A stretch of 64,000 bases of DNA from Oikopleura dioica (Eukaryota > Chordata > Appendicularia > Copelata > Oikopleuridae): the NCBI GenBank assembly GCA_907165135.1, contig OU015568.1, positions 5,154,501-5,218,500 of the forward strand. Direction: 5' to 3'. A model generated the notes under the pieces. It saw only the letters and a program-made list of their open reading frames with translations, had not been told where the DNA came from and searched no databases. Positions 24,203 through 35,385 of the stretch are shown in pieces (positions within the stretch are counted from its first letter, which is position 1; each line of letters opens with the position of its first letter). Position numbers and translations under genes: made by a program.

Positions 24203-25138
24203 TCAGAATTGAAAAACAGTCACGCTATTGAAACATTTTGGCGCCTGAGACATTCCCAGATTTGACATCTGTTCCTGGTTTGGCGATGCGTTGTCCCTGT
24301 TTCCGGTCAGTTTTTCATTAGAATTTTTTATCATTAAATAAAAAAGGTCTCGGTCAATTCTATGCGATTTCAATGGGTATTTTCATTCTATCACTTCATT
24401 AGCGAAGAGGAAAATATATATTCTATTTTCCCTTTGAGGTAATTATAGTCTTCCTCTCATCATAAAACTTACTTGATGGTCGAACTGTAGCAAGAAGTCG
24501 TTACTGAAACTCCTGTCTTCCATGATTTCGCGCCAAGAGATCTGATCAGAATCCCTCTTTGATTTATTTCAGTGTGCACCACCATCCCTAAAATTTTCTT
24601 TCACGCCGTTTTCCAAGAAAGACTACCTTTAGCATCAATTTCCATGGCTTCCTCACAAGTCTGCGCGACTCTCAGTAGCTCGTCCTCTTCCAACTCATCA
24701 TTCAAACACCCCTTCATTCTTTTCTGATCCTGGGCAGCTTTGACAAGAGCCATTTTGATGCCCTGGGCGAGTTTGAAGCTCACTAAATCAGTTAAACGAG
24801 CTCGATTACTAAACCTGTTTGGGACGAAATGCGCAATGAATTGGCCGGTCATTCGTTCGTGGACATTTGTCGGGAGCCAAGTTTTTCCTTGGGCAGGGAA
24901 GGGGACTGGGGAGCAGTTGAGATTTGATTCTAGAGAAGGGATCAAAAAGAAAGGTCGTTTTTCGGCTTCCTCCTTGATTTTTACACAATGAATTTTGATC
25001 CCTTTTCCTGGTCTGGTAATTTCCTTCGCGCTGAAAAATTCCAAGTCTCCAGGATTCTCAGACGACTTACAAGAGCACGCTTTTAGTGGCCGCAATTTCG
25101 CTTGAAAGTATTCGCTGCAGATGGCATTTTCTGAACAT
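24203..25138 (-). CDS. Unrecognised protein, four exons, possible mitochondrial targeting
   Basis: Exons 25138-25071, 25030-24627, 24587-24473 and 24296-24203 join in frame to about 227 residues. The N-terminus MFRKCHLQRILSSEIAATK is basic and amphipathic with no acidic residue before position 14, as in mitochondrial presequences. The middle contains FPAQGKTWLPTNVHERMTG and an acidic LNDELEEDELLRVAQ helix, then GILIRSLGAKSWKTG. I recognise no family. The splice sites are clean and the frame is maintained over all four exons, which is the main support for a real gene. Confidence 0.65.
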
Positions 25139-25397
25139 AAACGTCAATTGTTGTCGATAAAATTTGCGCATAATTTGCAATTGCGCGGGTTTTCGTCAGA
25201 TTGGAGATCATCTGATTATTTGCTGAGCAAGGAAATTCTCCGACCTTCTCTTTATTGAGAGTTTTTACAGAAAAGTCAACACAATCAAAGAATTTGCGAT
25301 GAACTCTGGGGTTTCTTTGGGTCTTGCATCATCCACAGAAATCATTACGTAAAAATTTAATCCTCGGCCATGAAAATTTGGGCTCAGCAATCTGTCT

Positions 25398-25562
25398 TTA
25401 AAACCTGACTCAGGGTTTTAAGAGAGCTTCATCAAAAGCCGCATAGCGGCTTTTATGAAAATGAACCCGAAAAAGCGGCTTCGCTAAAATATCCATTCAA
25501 ATCTCTCTTTTAATTTCTAGTGCAGCTATTAGAAGATCCTGACTCAGGTTTTTTCACAGGTT
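25398..25562. repeat. CCTGACTCAGG/AAGCCGC dispersed repeat copy
   Basis: AAAACCTGACTCAGG stands at the left and CCTGACTCAGGTTTTTTCAC at the right. Between them is AAAGCCGCATAGCGGCTTT, and an AAGCGGCTTCGC variant. Together they define one unit of a family also present at 14.1, 55.1 and 61.3 kb. Confidence 0.7.
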
Positions 25563-25865
25563 GTCGAGATTGGAGGTCAACTTTTGGTGTAAACAGGGAC
25601 TTACTTCCGCATTCTTGATCTTCGCAGGCGAAAGAAATAGCTCCAAAATATGTCAAAATCTTCATCCTCGAAATAAGTTTCAGCTTTCCTACGGTAGAAT
25701 CGATGATTGTTCCTCTGGAGACGTTTTTATTACGAAAGCGAGCCCGCAAGTATCAACCTGGTAGCAAATCGAATGCGGTCGGCGCCACAAGATGGCGGGA
25801 TCAGAAGATGTTGTCGCGAAATTAGCGCGGTAATTGAAATTTTCGCAATTATCACACAATCATGG

Positions 25866-26296
25866 ATGCTCTTTCGAAATCGGAATTACGAGCCGGAAGT
25901 GTTAGAAAACCAGCCTCAAGTTGTCCTTCGCGGGGACGAATCGATTTATACAGACATTATGAATCTCAAGTTTTCCTTGGAAAATCGTGACAACTTCAAG
26001 GACAAGCCAATCGTGCAATTTTTACGCATTTTTGTGAGGTCACAGTCTTCAAGAGATTTTCGACGGACGTCAATTTATGGCCTGACGTACAATGAAATTA
26101 CTGTGTACTTTTTGAGTTTAATCCACGAGTCTCTACAACAGACTCTTACAAAAAGATGCTGGATGAAGAATATTTCCCTTCTATTTCTTATGATAAAAAT
26201 TCTTATTATATTTATAATTTAGAGTTTTATAATAAGATTTTCACTTTGAAGGCCAGAAAACGCGCCATGTCCACCTTGAAATACACGATTTTATGA
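25866..26296 (+). CDS. Small unrecognised protein, two exons
   Basis: Exon 1 runs from ATG 25866 (MLFRNRNYEPEVLENQPQ) to 26102. The intron, GTGTAC to AAAAAG, ends at 26155, and exon 2 starts ATGCTGGATGAAG and stops at 26296. The join is phase 0 and yields about 126 residues with DESIYTDIMNLKFSLENRD, YGLTYNEIT and a Tyr-rich DKNSYYIYNLEFYNKI segment. No domain is recognised. The frame stays open upstream to about 25707, so an additional 5-prime exon is possible. Confidence 0.5.
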
Positions 26297-26437
26297 CATC
26301 CGAAGGGCTCTGGATTCTTCTACGTAATCTCTGTCCTTGTTTACCTTCCGCATAAAAACCCATCGTCTTTTGCGAATGAGGTCAAACGCGGTGACGTCCC
26401 AGAATTTCCACGAAGAAAGACAATAACCAAAAACAAA

Positions 26438-26695
26438 ATGAATTTTTTAAAACTGCTTCTTTTCGTCCTCCAAACTGCTCAATCAATTCCTCTTGAAAAG
26501 GGGCTCAGAAGAAAGGGAAGAGATTTGATCAGCAGAAATCACATGCTCAATAGAGTAAAACTTCATCAAGCAAGTAGACGAAGAAACGTCCCTAGAATCG
26601 GAGAGCAAGAATTCATGCAACAGATTCAAATGGCGTTGAATTCGAGAAGATCGAGAAGAAATTTGAAAGTCCCTAGGCTGATCCGTTTTAACTAG
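26438..26695 (+). CDS. Secreted dibasic-rich peptide precursor (candidate neuropeptide or host-defence peptide)
   Basis: A single-exon 85-residue frame. MNFLKLLLFVLQTAQS is a good signal peptide with likely cleavage after Ser16. The rest is strongly basic, with clustered convertase-type sites (LRRKGR, SRRRN, RRSRR) separating short segments such as VPRIGEQEFMQQIQMALN. There are no cysteines. A peptide hormone, neuropeptide or cationic defence peptide precursor would all fit. I recognise no known peptide. The upstream AAGACAATAACC context has no obvious promoter. Confidence 0.6.
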   Translation: MNFLKLLLFVLQTAQSIPLEKGLRRKGRDLISRNHMLNRVKLHQASRRRNVPRIGEQEFMQQIQMALNSRRSRRNLKVPRLIRFN

Positions 26696-26848
26696 ATTTT
26701 TTCACTTTTCTGCCCAATTTTTTGAGTCAATTTTCCAGAAACGTATCTAAAAATTACTCTTTCTGTTAATAAATTCTAGCTTTTTTTCTTCATTTCGTCT
26801 TATTATTTATTGCATATGGCACTTGCTCAAGAATTCTTTATCTCCTCA

Positions 26849-28918
26849 TCATTTGCTATTCTTTTTCGTCTTTTGTTGAACTGCTGCTGCTGATGCCCCG
26901 CCAGATAATTGTTCCCTGAGCAGCGGTTAGTGAAAACATAGAAAAATTATGGACTCACGTGAATTTTTGCCAATCAGCAAAATACTGAATAGCTTTTACG
27001 ATGATCGAATCGTCCATTTCGTTAAAAGAATTGGCGATGTACTCTTCTCGTCTGAGGACGTACTGGAGGTTGAAAAGCAGATACGACTACGGTAGAAATT
27101 ATCGAATAAGAGGATGAAAAAAGATGTTGATTCTTACCATCGTGAACATTACTAGAAATTGAATGATGTAACAGGAGAAGGAAAAGATCGAAACTGCTTG
27201 AAGTCTAAAATTTTTTGTTCATAAAAGTCGCTAGAATCGGATTTCCTTACCGATAAACAGGATGTTTGAGAGTTTCCCACCCGTAGTAACCAATAAGCGG
27301 TAGACATAAGTACGCTCCAACATGACAAACAGTCGCCCAAAGAATAATAAATCCTTTCTTATTCTTTTTGACGGCGCGGTCGAGGAAGAAGAGATTGCCG
27401 ATTGAGATCACGATTATTCCACTAGAATCATTGTTAATTATGAATTTGAGGTTTAGAAGGAACCGTTCCTTAGGAACGGCAATTCCTCGAGTTAGTTGAG
27501 CCACTACTTGTTTGACTTATTAATGTAAGTTTACTTACAGCATTTGGGCGGCAATACCGCCGAAAGCAACGAAGCTGCTGAAGTGAAGATATGTTCGCGT
27601 AAAGATCAGAAATGCATTCAATCCGGCTGAAAAGGATTCAAATTAGATAAACCAGGAGGACAGGTAAGTACCAGTAAGCAAGCAAATCGCAGTGAAAAAG
27701 AAAATCGCCTGTATCCCCCGCCAAGTATCACCCAGCAAGGAATCCTTCAGCTTCAAGTCCAAGTTATCGATTTTCTGAAAATAAAAATTGTAGGAAGTTA
27801 AAATCATTCGATTGTACCTCGATTTGCTCTCGTATCCGTTCCATCGGGGTAGCACTGCGTTTGTAACTTTCCACTTTGCCAGTGTGTTCATTCCACGACT
27901 GCGGGCGTAAAAGCGACAAGTCGTCATTAAAATTTCGAGTTCTGATAAAACCAATTTAATTTTTGAATTCTTTTTTAGGTTTAAGAAAGTGCGATGATGA
28001 TGATTTTTGGTGAATTTGAATGAAGATTGAAATGTCACGAATGTCAACGAAGTCTTTCTCAGTATGCCTGTTGATAACGCCAATCTTGACATAAATGACA
28101 TTTGTCTCATTAATAAATATGTCACGAACGTCACGACTGTCGTTAATATCGCAAAATCGACTACTGTCACGTCAGAATGTATTCCCGACATTCCTGACAT
28201 TCGTGACATATTCATTAATTGCCACTTTTTATTTGCGCCTTTGAAATGACGATGGTATGTTAGTGGTTGTGCAAGTTAACTCCTGACTTTCAATTTCAAT
28301 CGTCTCGTGATCACAGCCACTTGTCTCGCAGACAATTGTTTCCGGCAGTGGCACGGGCGCACATGAAGAGGGCGTTTTGCCGCTTGAATCGGACTTTAAG
28401 TCCACTAGCTATATCTCGGTTATTCAACTGTTCCTAACGCTAGAATTGCTAGTTGTCAAGAACCAATCCTTGATCGAACTTGAACTTCCAATCCTCGAAA
28501 GAATTTTCAAAATTCCTAACATCTCTAATGAAATAACGACAAAAAATTAAAAATTCAATCGTTTTCTTGCCCGAAAGAAAATGATTCAAACGACGATTAT
28601 AAATATCGAACAGTTCTGGAAATTTGCAATATTGATCAAGCTTTTTCCGAAATCGCTCAATTTCAAAATCAATATCAAAGATATCACTGTGTATAAAATT
28701 AAGGCGAGTACTCAAATGAGCAAGTTATTTATGAAAACTTGACGTATCGACATTATTTTGAAAGAAATGAAGGCGTGTCGAGGTAAGTGAGTGAATTTAC
28801 GATGACAAAGTGTGCGGATTTTTATGAGCCGATTTTGATTAAAAAAAGGAACATCAAATACCTGAGTGTCGTATTTTGCTTCGCGTTGCTTTTCGAGAAT
28901 GCGTTGCCACTTTTGCAT
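26849..28918 (-). CDS. Multi-pass (four-helix) membrane protein, eight exons
   Basis: Exons 28918-28862, 27898-27818, 27774-27672, 27626-27539, 27421-27251, 27204-27138, about 27062-26962 and about 26901-26849 splice in frame to roughly 240 residues. The N-terminus (MQKWQRILEKQREAKYDTQ) and residues 20-60 are charged and cytosolic in character. Four hydrophobic segments follow: AIFFFTAICLLTAGLNAFLI, FVAFGGIAAQMLGIIVISIG, GFIILWATVCHVGAYLCLPL and AVSIFSFSCYIIQFLVMFTM. The short tail is Ala/Lys-rich. I do not recognise the family. Intron 1 (about 960 nt) is long and contains TGTCACGAATGTCA-type repeats around 28.03-28.21 kb. Confidence 0.7.
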
Positions 28919-29049
28919 ATGACCTGGCGACCCTTTTACTCGGCTTTGAAAAGAAAAAAAAGAAGAAGAGGACCTTCTGAATGGAACACGTGTCCTTTGG
29001 TCTCCCTTTTTATATTGAAATTCGTGTATTTACCGCCTGTATCACTTGA

Positions 29050-30123
29050 TTAACACAAGATCTGACGGTTTAATGAAGGTTCTAACGTCCAAAACCACGA
29101 CGATTTCAGTACTGTGTCAGTACTACTGTTGTTTTAAAAGCCGTTCCTTGACTAAGCTCATCGAAGACCCACTTCTATGAGACAGTTTTGCCCGGCTTCC
29201 TTCATTCATTGTCAAAGTTATCATCGCTTTTAAAAGTGGTTTATAAAGTGGAAGCTCTGCGGTGAAAGTGATATTCTTTATGAAAGGGGGCGGTTTGGTA
29301 AGAAATCATTGATTTTTGTTGAACTCGATATTTATTTCCATTTTTGTTACATCCTTTGTTCCACCTTGCCCCTGAGAGCTTCAATTTACTGAAGATAAAA
29401 GGCTCAAAATGAAGGTGAAAACGAAAGATAAGGCATATTTAGTTTGCTTGAGCCCGTGAAAAAATAAAATTTTGGATGAAAATGAAGTTGAATTTGACAA
29501 TTTCCTGCAAGTGAAGCTGATCTCGTCCCAATTTGATCCTCGGCAAAGCTTTGAGATCTGTGTTCCATCATCTTCTTTTCTTATTATTTTTCTCTAAGAC
29601 GATGAACTAATAAAAAATAACCAAAACTGGGTGATCAGGTACTCCAATTAACTTCGCCGCGTCGGATCGTTAATTTTTCGCTTTCCAATTAAAAAAATCA
29701 GCGTCTTATATTTTACGACCGGTTCCTTTTCTGGAGAGAATTGAGGTCGAAAATTATTCGCGAATTTTTCAGCGAATATTTTCGGTAATTAGATGATTCC
29801 CCTGATTTGGGAGAAAGGATTTTATTTGAAGAGTCAAGTCATGTTAAATAAAATGCGCTGAATTTTGAATGAGTTTGCGAGCGCCAATGTTCTAACCATC
29901 TTGAAGAGAAAAAGGATGAATTATAAAAGAAATGGCTGGCGAGGGCTCAATCAAGATATTTTGGAAAGTCTTTGAACCTGCTACTAGACATTGTCAATAG
30001 AAAAACAAAGGCTTGCGTAGTCCTCATTGATTGCAAAAGACCAAAAGCGTTTGAAAGAAAAATATATGTATTGGTTAAATAAATGGATAAATGAAGGGAA
30101 AGAAGGTTGTTTAAAGTCAGCGC
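29050..30123. other. Intergenic, no gene seen
   Basis: AT-rich sequence with no frame longer than about 60 codons having plausible splice structure, and no repeat structure recognised. Confidence 0.5.
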
Positions 30124-32023
30124 TCAAATACAGTTAATATATTTTGCCTCGACAGAAATCTTGTAGTTCGGAATAACATCGTACTCGAAGGCTTTTAGTT
30201 GATCGCCCTCAATGAAGATTCGCTGGAGATTCTGACCTGCACCTCTGAAAAAAACATAAAGAGATTTATGTAAGTCATTGATTCTCACATTCCGTGAAGG
30301 ATATTGTTCAAGCTGAGAAATTGAGTGATCGTGTGATGAACATGACCAACAGTTGTGAACTTTTCATCATCGAAGCGGACAATTGTTCTTCCACTTTGAG
30401 CAATAAAGATTCCGTTCGGTGTGGAAACAATTCCTCCAGATCGATATGAGCTATAATTTTATTAATAAATATTTTTATTTGAACGTAAATTCTTACCCAT
30501 ATTCTACTCCTTCAACAATTGACCATCGAGTTCCATTAAGGAATTCAACTGTTTTTGCAAAAGGGTAGCAATAATTACTATCGTAGCCACCGAAAACGTA
30601 AAATTTGCCTCTGTTTTCGCCCATGATCCCCAATGGATGATGATTTTAAGTTCTTCTATCCCATTCTCTAACTTAAACAGCTCGAAACGGAAAAGATTAA
30701 ATATTGCGAGGTTGTTCTGACCCTTAATCTGAGTCGCCATCAAAAATTTGGCATTCGTTACCAGCTTGGTGGTCTTGATATCTTGTGTTACGGTAGTTAA
30801 AGTCTTTGTTGTACGATCCGAAGCAGATGTAAACTTAAGATAATAATAATAATATCAAATGACAACTTAAAATCTTCACCTTCATTATCGTAGGTATAGA
30901 GCGTTGACCAATCTTTCAATGGGTATAAAAGTGAGGCTGTTTTGCCCCCAAAGTAATATAGTTTATTCTTCAAAATTATTGATCTTGTATTCTCCAGAGC
31001 TCCAGAGCTCAATTTGAAATTTGTGACCTTTGAAGAAGCCCGATCTTATATTTGTTAACAATCTTTCTTTTTAAGGGAATTTTTACTCGTTTATTTGAAG
31101 CGACTCCGTTCAGCGTCATCATTGAAAATGAAGAATGACCCCTGAAATTTGAACGGAGACAAAGAGGAGGATAATGTGTCCTCGTCTTAATATTTTTAAT
31201 TCAAATATAACCCAGATCTCTCAAACCTCTGACGTTTTCCTTTGTGAGCGTAAAGTCGCATTGGTAGGATCCCGTGCAAGAGGTCTTAGGAGCACATCCA
31301 GTATCGCAGTTTGCGTTGCAAGGACAGTCCTCGACCTTCTTGTCGAATGCTGAGCAACAATCATCGTAGCAGGTTGAATTCGCAGAGCAGACCTTAGTTT
31401 ATTACGAATGCTCTAACAGATGACTAAACCTTGATGCAAGCAGAGAAAGCGCCACTCGCCCGATCCATACAACGCATGTAGTTCGGATTATTTTCCTGGG
31501 GCTTTTCGCAGACGTTCGTGTCCTTACAGGTTGCTTCAGGTTCATCACAGCATCTTCCTTGTGCATCGCGATTGTCAGGGCATGGGTCCTTCCGTGGATC
31601 CTTTCGTGTTCCGATTCAATAGTAAGTACTATTCAAAAATAGAGAAAATTATGCTCAAAATATGATTTCTCTGTTCGTCAGAGTCTGTTAATAATAATCT
31701 TTACGTTTCACATTTAATCCTCTCCTTCGAGTTACAAGGGCAAAGTATCACACAATCAATCGCTTGATATCCACATGCCAGGGCGCAGCTCATGTCATCA
31801 ATGCATTTGCTGTGGCATTCCCCGTATTCGGCTTTGCATTTTGCCTCACACGTCAAACAAAAATTTTCATAACTAAATAGACAATGACCAGTTTTTCAGT
31901 AAAAAATGAAAATATTTTCCGAAAATTATGATCTGTTCTGAACTTACGGGCAAAATTGAGTCTTCGGTGATAAGTGAGCCTCGACCGCGATTCCAGCGAA
32001 AATTGAAAACAATTTCGACCTCA
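30124..32023 (-). CDS. Secreted Cys-rich plus kelch-type propeller protein
   Basis: Exon 1 (32023-31948) encodes the signal peptide MRSKLFSIFAGIAVEAH. Two or three exons follow that are rich in paired cysteines (KAEYGECHSKCIDDMSCAL, VILCPCNSK, RCCDEPEATCKD, YDDCCSAFDKK, NCDTGCAPKTSC). From about 31.15 kb downward come kelch-like blades (NKLYYFGGK, FYVFGGYDSN), ending near KYINCI and TGA at 30124. The product is extracellular by its signal peptide and disulphide-like pattern. Exon limits in the kelch half are approximate. It is related to the kelch genes at 35.4-36.6 and 47.0-48.1 kb, and its Cys-rich exon is related to the fragment at about 35.2 kb. Confidence 0.72.
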
Positions 32024-32112
32024 TAGTTTTGTGGTGATGAACTTGAGCAAGCTTTGATTAAATAGGCCAATGTACTAGGGCAAGATGGGTTATAGTTTCC
32101 ATTCTATAAGGA

Positions 32113-33236
32113 ACAATGTGGTGGGACTGGGTTCGTGGGACTAGGTTCGTGGGTTTTTAATTGAAATTTTTTCTATAAAGAACAATAAAATGCGATTAGG
32201 TTCGTGGGACTAGGTTCGTGGGTTTTTAATTGAATTTTTTTCTATAAGGAAGAATAAAGTGTGACTAGGTTCGTGGGACTAGGTTCGTGGGTTTTAATTG
32301 AAATTTTTTCTATAAAGAACAATAAAATGCGACTAGGTTCGTGGGACTAGGTTCGTGGGTTTTTAATTGAAATTTTTTCTATAAAGAACAATAAAATGCG
32401 GCTAGGTTCGTGGGACTAGGTTCGTGGGTTTAAATATTGGTAAAGTTGAATGGTAAAAATTGACTTTCCCACCCCACCCCCAAATAAGCCGCTAGGCTCT
32501 TTAACTGAATTTCTATGTTAGCGCTGAATAACAATGGTTGCCATACTTCATGGTTAAAAAATGGTGAGAGTATAGCTCTCCCATTAGATTATTTAAAGCC
32601 TAACCATAACAAACAAAAAAATAAAAAAATACATATAAAAATCCAAATTCCACGAACCTAGTCTCACGAACCTAGTCTCACGAACCTAGTCTCACGAACC
32701 TAGTCTTCACGAACCTAATCTTCCCGAACCTAGTCCCACGAACCTAGTCTTCACGAACCTAGTCTTCACGAACCTAGTCTTCACGAACCTAGTCCCACGA
32801 ACCCAGTCGCACTTCACTTTTCCTTATAAAAAAATTTCAAAACCCACGAACCTAGTCCCACGAACCTAGTCGCACATAATTTCTCCTTATAGAATAAAAA
32901 TAATTACCAATTAAAAACCCACGAACCTAGTCCCACGAACCTAGTCGCACATATTTTTTCCTTATAGAATAAAAATTATAACCAATCAAAAACCCACGAA
33001 CCTATATTTAGATAACAATATTATATTATATGATCATTAACAATTACAATTCATGCATATAAATATATATAAATAAATATATACATATAAATAATACTCA
33101 ATCATTATAAATAAAAATATACATATAAAATCAAAAACTCACGAACCTAGTCCCACGAACCACCTTTTCCAGCCAGACACCCACGAACCTAGTCCCACGA
33201 ACCTAGTCCCCACGAACCTAGTCATCCCACACATTA
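32113..33236. repeat. Inverted minisatellite GGTTCGTGGGACTA / TAGTCCCACGAACC
   Basis: From about 32120 to 32440, about five units of roughly 62 bp carry GGTTCGTGGGACTAGGTTCG plus an A/T spacer on the plus strand. From about 32650 to 33230 the same core appears in reverse (CACGAACCTAGTCCCACGAA), both in tight runs and in longer units. A non-repetitive centre (about 32450-32640) separates them, so the whole block could fold into one large hairpin. Confidence 0.9.
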
Positions 33237-33932
33237 GAATTACAAATTTCAAACAAGCTAGAGAATATTGAGAGCATCGGTTGTGTCTAAAACCCAGCAT
33301 TTCGGGGTCAAGTGGTATCGTTCTTCCACAGCAGTGAATTTTTCCCCTCTGAAAACAGCATTTTATCATTTTCATTGGCGATTTTTTCTTTACTTAATAA
33401 GGACAGAGGCAGTTCCATCTTCTTTAGGCACAACAACATAAGCGTTGTTATTCATAAAAGCGCCGATAATTCTCTTTACTTTGTAAAAATCCTCGACTTG
33501 TCCATGTTCAACAGAAACCTAAAACTTTCACGCAACCAGTTTCGAATCCTTCTCCAGACTCTTTCATGTCTTCAACTTCGGTTTCAAGACCATTTTCAGT
33601 GCTGACGTTGATCGATTCTCCCTCAGGAGAGCGGATATTAACCGATTTGAGGAATTTACGTCCCTTTTCATTTTCGAACATTTTGGCGACAAAGGACAGT
33701 CCGCTTGGATCGAAGGGCAGAACAAGATCGTCAAGGGTTTCAGGATCGTAGTCGAAGCAAATTGGAGGCTTGCCAAGAGTTTGGGCTTGAGTCGGCTTGG
33801 GCGTGACCACCAGCTCCCTACAAAAAGCGCTCATTTTTTTCTCGATTTCAAAGTTTTGACTCACCGCGTCGTAGTTGTTGTTCTGATTGTGGTTCTGGCT
33901 CGGCTGATTGTAGTTCTGCTGATTGTACTGGT

Positions 33933-34503
33933 CTAGGGTCGGACCCCTTACTAAGGTTTCCTTAGTTACTAAGGGTATGGGTTTTGATTTTGATGAAAAT
34001 CAAGAAAGGCCTAAGGAAGGACTAAGGGCCTTCCTTACTAAGGCCTTAGTAACCTTAGTAAGGATTTGATAAGGTACGATTTGCAAAAATGTTCTTATCG
34101 ATGAAAATAGCATTTATTTAAGTCAACGACCCTATATTTCGAACAATTGGTTATTTTTTTGCAGTCAGTAAGTTGGCAAGAGACATTTTTCTTAAATTCC
34201 TTCACAACTCGTCCTTAATTCCTTTCCTTACTAAGGCTTGTGAAAAGGTTTTTTAATAAAAGCGCCCTCCAAATGCGTAGGCCGTCGAAAAAATCCTTTT
34301 TAAAATCCTTAGTAAGGAAAGGAATTAAGGAAAAATCGCTAAGGATTGAAGATCCTTACTAAGGATCTCTGAAAACTCAGAAAGGAACTATGGTAAGGAT
34401 TTTTTTCAGCCGAAATCCGAAAAAGGGTAAGGAAAAAATCCTTACCTTACTAAGGGAAGGACCCTTAGTAAGCAAAAAATAAAGGAAGGAAGTCCGACCC
34501 TAG
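33933..34503. mobile_element. hAT-type MITE with perfect 8-bp target duplication
   Basis: Terminal inverted repeats CTAGGGTCGGAC and GTCCGACCCTAG bound 571 bp that is rich in CCTTACTAAGG-type palindromes and has no coding capacity. GTACTGGT is duplicated exactly at 33925-33932 and 34504-34511. The paralogous gene near 40.02 kb carries the empty site with a single GTACTGGT, which proves the insertion. The 8-bp duplication points to hAT transposase mobilisation. Confidence 0.95.
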
Positions 34504-34797
34504 GTACTGGTTCTTATAATTGTTGTTGTTGTAGTTTCCCAACATTTGTTCTTCTTCTCCTGGTCCTTCCTCTCCGGCTTCATCAACAACGGCTTCCTGG
34601 ATCTTTTCTGGTGTAGTGTCTTCGACAGTTGTTGTGGTGGTAAACGTTGTTTTCGTTGGTTCTTCCGTTGTTGTTAATTTCTTCCTTGTATCGGTACCCG
34701 TAAAATTATTTCGACATTTTGCGGCATCAGGACACTCATCTTCTGAATTGCATGGACAAATGATGACGCAGTCATTCGCGGCATATCCACAGCCGTG

Positions 34798-35178
34798 CAG
34801 TGAAAACTCAAAATTTTGCCTACTCGAAATTTGGCCGGTTTTGGTCGAAATTGACTGATTTTAGAATCTGAAAAATACTGGCCGCTTTTTCAAAAATAGA
34901 AAATTTTGGATCAAAATTGCGCCCAAATAATGCTATTCCTGGGCATTTTTAGAGTGTTTAAATTATCTTAAATGACAATTTCTAAAATAAATGTCTTCAA
35001 ACAAGCAAAAATTTGAATAAAATTACTCAAAAACGTGAAAATCATGCCCATTTTCGAAAATTTCGAAAATTTGCTTCTTAGAAGGGGACTCTTGGCTATC
35101 TGGAAAAAAAACTCAAAATTTGGCCGCTTTTTTCTTGAATGAGGATCTAAAAACCGGCCAATTTTTGTGTTTTCACTG
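34798..35178. mobile_element. TIR element, CAGTGAAAAC ends
   Basis: CAGTGAAAAC at the left and GTTTTCACTG at the right are perfect inverted ends, extended imperfectly by ACAAAA and GGCC motifs. The inside has inverted GGCCGCTTTTT stretches and no gene. It splits a Cys-rich coding segment. No clear target duplication was found, so the superfamily is unknown. Confidence 0.75.
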
Positions 35179-35385
35179 TAATAGAGCGTAGCTCATGTCA
35201 TCAATGCATTTGCTGTGACATTCTCCGTATTGGCTCTTGCATTGAATCAATAATTGTTTTTTTTTTCAAAAAAAATGATTTTTACAAACAACAATTAAGG
35301 ATAATAGGCTATTATTATTAATAGCAACAGGGATAATAAAATTTAATAAAATAAAAATATAGACATTTTATCTGAGAATTTATTA

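Larger units (their letters stand above)
33249..35245 (-). pseudogene. Broken paralogue of the Thr-rich/ITI-C-like gene, fused to a Cys-rich exon
   Basis: Segments at 33249-33900 and 34504-34700 match the intact gene at 39171-40578 almost residue for residue (ICFDYDPETLDDLVL, SVNIRSPEGESI, ERYHLTPKCWVLDTTDAL). Three lesions are visible. A 571-bp hAT-like element interrupts the Asn/Tyr/Gln-rich exon. A second TIR element (34798-35178) interrupts the Cys-rich exon (QYGECHSKCIDDMSYAL continuing into CGYAANDCVIICPC). The exon encoding NGVHEHTRVHIHGGP is deleted, leaving the flanking exons fused through an 18-nt remnant intron. The N-terminal Cys-rich part resembles the kelch gene at 31.8 kb rather than the intact paralogue, so this locus is also chimeric. 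Confidence 0.85.

Noticed and set aside
28449-28712. About 88-codon minus-strand frame with a protein-like composition
   Set aside because: It lacks an ATG and sits in an intron; the flanking gene splices cleanly without it. It could be an unrecognised exon, but the phase does not fit.
34798-35178. Assigning the CAGTGAAAAC element to hAT
   Set aside because: No 8-bp duplication is present at its borders, so only a generic TIR element is claimed.
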